Shown here one piece after another: positions 62,921 through 64,000 of a stretch of DNA of 64,000 bases. The stretch's first letter is position 1, and each line of letters begins with the position of its first letter. Both the position numbers and the translations under genes were made by a program. The notes under the pieces are model-generated. The model was not told the DNA's origin. It saw only the letters and a list, made by a program, of their open reading frames with translations, and did no database searches. Source of the stretch: Prochlorococcus_E sp000760215 (lineage in GTDB: Bacteria > Cyanobacteriota > Cyanobacteriia > PCC-6307 > Cyanobiaceae); assembly GCF_047303175.1 (NCBI RefSeq), contig NZ_CP138945.1. One strand, given 5' to 3'.

Positions 62921-64000
62921 TTAATACCTCAAAAATAACTGTAATTGACTCTGCCAATTTCCATTATTATCTATTGCCCCTGATACTCCAACACTTGGGT
63001 TGAATTGATATGTGATAGTGCCCTGAGGGGGGATATCCTTTCTATTTGGTGTTGTTTGAATAGAGAAATTAATTTTTTCAGATAAGTCAAGTCCAATCTC
63101 CGCTATCCAAGCTTGTTGAGGTGATAAATTTTCCTGCTCAGAATCACTATTAGTTAATTCATTATCTTCAACGACATCACCTTCAGTATCAAAGTTCTCC
63201 TTGCCTGCAACAAAGGCAGGGTATAGAGAAAGTTGTATTCTGTCGCTGAAAGCATCACTTAAATTACCTAAGGCAGGAGTCAAGAATGATCTATTCAATA
63301 AATCTACTAACACTTCTCTTTCACTACCAGTCATGAGCATTGTCAATGAGTTCCCTCCAATAAGATCAAGTAACTGATTTCTTGGCAATGCAGGAGTACT
63401 TCGCAATTGGAAGCTCTCTGATACACGATCAGCAGGACCAGTTGCTATTAATTTAATTTTTACAAATCTTGAGCCACCTATGCCTATAGAACCCGAGCCA
63501 TTTTTAGCGAAATCATTGGTAGTTTCCAATTGGCTTGGATCTTGAATAACATCAGGTACTTTTGTAGATAATGTTATATCTAAGTATGGAATTAAACCCA
63601 TTGACGGAGCAAATAAAGCAATGTTTGGTTCACTCTTATCAAGGTCAAACGTTGTAGTGAAAAGATTAACTCTCCCTTTCGTAAGTCGGACAAGGCCACG
63701 TAAATCCAAGCTTTCATTTAACGGTCCATCAAGAACCAAAGTCCCTGAAGCATTAAAACTGGCAATTGGTTGATAAGCAATTCGTAAGTCTGGCCCTAAA
63801 CGCAGTCGCAAGGAGTCGAAACCTATAAAAGATAATTGTCTAGGCAATCCAGATTTAAGAATTTTACTTGCTGAAGAATTCTGGTCCTGAATAAATAAAG
63901 GCAGAGGTCTTTTATAGTCCCAACTTTGTTCTGGAAAAGTTCTTGGTGGAAATCGATTCTGGTTAGAAGGAACTCCTTGTCGACTATTGTTTATGGCCTT
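62921..64000 (-). CDS. TamB/DUF490-type translocation and assembly protein (5' part cut by window)
   Basis: The C-terminal 359 codons of a larger envelope protein whose frame stays open to the right edge. It shows the beta-helical, repetitive character of TamB: GTLVLDGPLNESLDLRGLVR, FVKIKLIATGPADRVSESF, the LLDLIGGNSLTMLMTG region, and an end NWQSQLQLFLRY resembling an outer-membrane-associated domain. The family moves outer-membrane proteins or lipids between the membranes and interacts with Omp85 proteins. The ROK-like fragment follows eight bases after its stop. Start and full length are outside the window. Confidence 0.85.
   Translation of the reverse strand, partial: KAINNSRQGVPSNQNRFPPRTFPEQSWDYKRPLPLFIQDQNSSASKILKSGLPRQLSFIGFDSLRLRLGPDLRIAYQPIASFNASGTLVLDGPLNESLDLRGLVRLTKGRVNLFTTTFDLDKSEPNIALFAPSMGLIPYLDITLSTKVPDVIQDPSQLETTNDFAKNGSGSIGIGGSRFVKIKLIATGPADRVSESFQLRSTPALPRNQLLDLIGGNSLTMLMTGSEREVLVDLLNRSFLTPALGNLSDAFSDRIQLSLYPAFVAGKENFDTEGDVVEDNELTNSDSEQENLSPQQAWIAEIGLDLSEKINFSIQTTPNRKDIPPQGTITYQFNPSVGVSGAIDNNGNWQSQLQLFLRY

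Noticed and set aside
1..64000. tRNA, rRNA, CRISPR, insertion sequence, prophage or integron
   Set aside because: I looked in the intergenic gaps for tRNA T-loop-like sequence, terminal repeats, transposase-like ORFs and direct-repeat arrays and found none; all gaps are short and AT-rich.

Overview
The window looks like core chromosome of a marine picocyanobacterium, most likely a low-light-adapted Prochlorococcus (close marine Synechococcus cannot be excluded). The evidence is the AT-rich sequence (roughly 36-38% G+C by eye, not computed), very tight gene packing, and a set of cyanobacterial genes: ndhD, the phylloquinone genes menB and menD, a polyprenyl (solanesyl) diphosphate synthase, SipA, a CPP1-like protein, DUF760, DUF3531 and DUF4336 proteins, and glnA behind an NtcA-type promoter. 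I see no rRNA, tRNA, insertion sequence, phage gene, CRISPR array or integration site. No gene-free stretch exceeds 300 bases; the longest are about 240 bases, upstream of glnA and upstream of the RGG-box protein before trpS.

Layout. Positions 1-5.2 kb hold a cut metallophosphoesterase facing nadA, then a minus-strand run (VOC protein, family-4 uracil-DNA glycosylase, ispG, ctp). 5.3-10.4 kb is a plus-strand block with an aminotransferase, the phnD-phnC-phnE phosphonate/phosphite importer and an SGNH hydrolase. 10.4-16.7 kb carries a DUF92/VTE6-like kinase, rsmE with a DUF3531 gene, an orphan ABC ATPase with hslO, a CPP1-like protein, prfC and sipA. 16.9-22.8 kb has bioY-lspA, a GTPase with a DUF697 domain, a PLP decarboxylase with a small membrane ORF, tadA and an alanine/serine-glyoxylate-type aminotransferase. 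22.9-28.1 kb is glnA, a small anchored protein, a methyltransferase and acs. 28.1-33.3 kb is a HAD phosphatase and the run comB-nitrilase-amidase-murI-sdsA. 33.4-38.7 kb is ubiD-like, aroA, an MnmC1-type methyltransferase and glmU. 38.7-44.3 kb is menD-menB-glgA-murF. 44.4-50.6 kb is lepB, DUF760, a Mn/Zn ABC operon ending in DUF4336, and a second DUF697 protein. 50.8-60.1 kb is a plus-strand run: RGG protein, trpS, thrS, glk, thrB, ndhD, M3 peptidase. 60.1-64 kb is proA-folB-lipase, a truncated ROK-like ORF and the end of a TamB-like gene.

Functionally the window is housekeeping metabolism: cell wall (glmU, murF, murI, amidase), quinones and isoprenoids (ispG, sdsA, menB, menD, VTE6-like), amino acids (aroA, thrB, proA, glnA), carbon storage (glgA, glk), nutrient import (phosphonate/phosphite, Mn/Zn, biotin) and protein quality control.

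The most unusual features are three genes (the metallophosphoesterase, nadA, menD) whose conserved N-termini cannot be reached from any ATG, GTG or TTG but each of which has a CTG at the expected place; a family-4 uracil-DNA glycosylase missing two of its four iron-sulfur cysteines; a perfect 13-bp inverted repeat inside phnD; and a perfect 12-bp inverted repeat just before a small ORF downstream of glnA. I did not find a clearly new multi-gene system.
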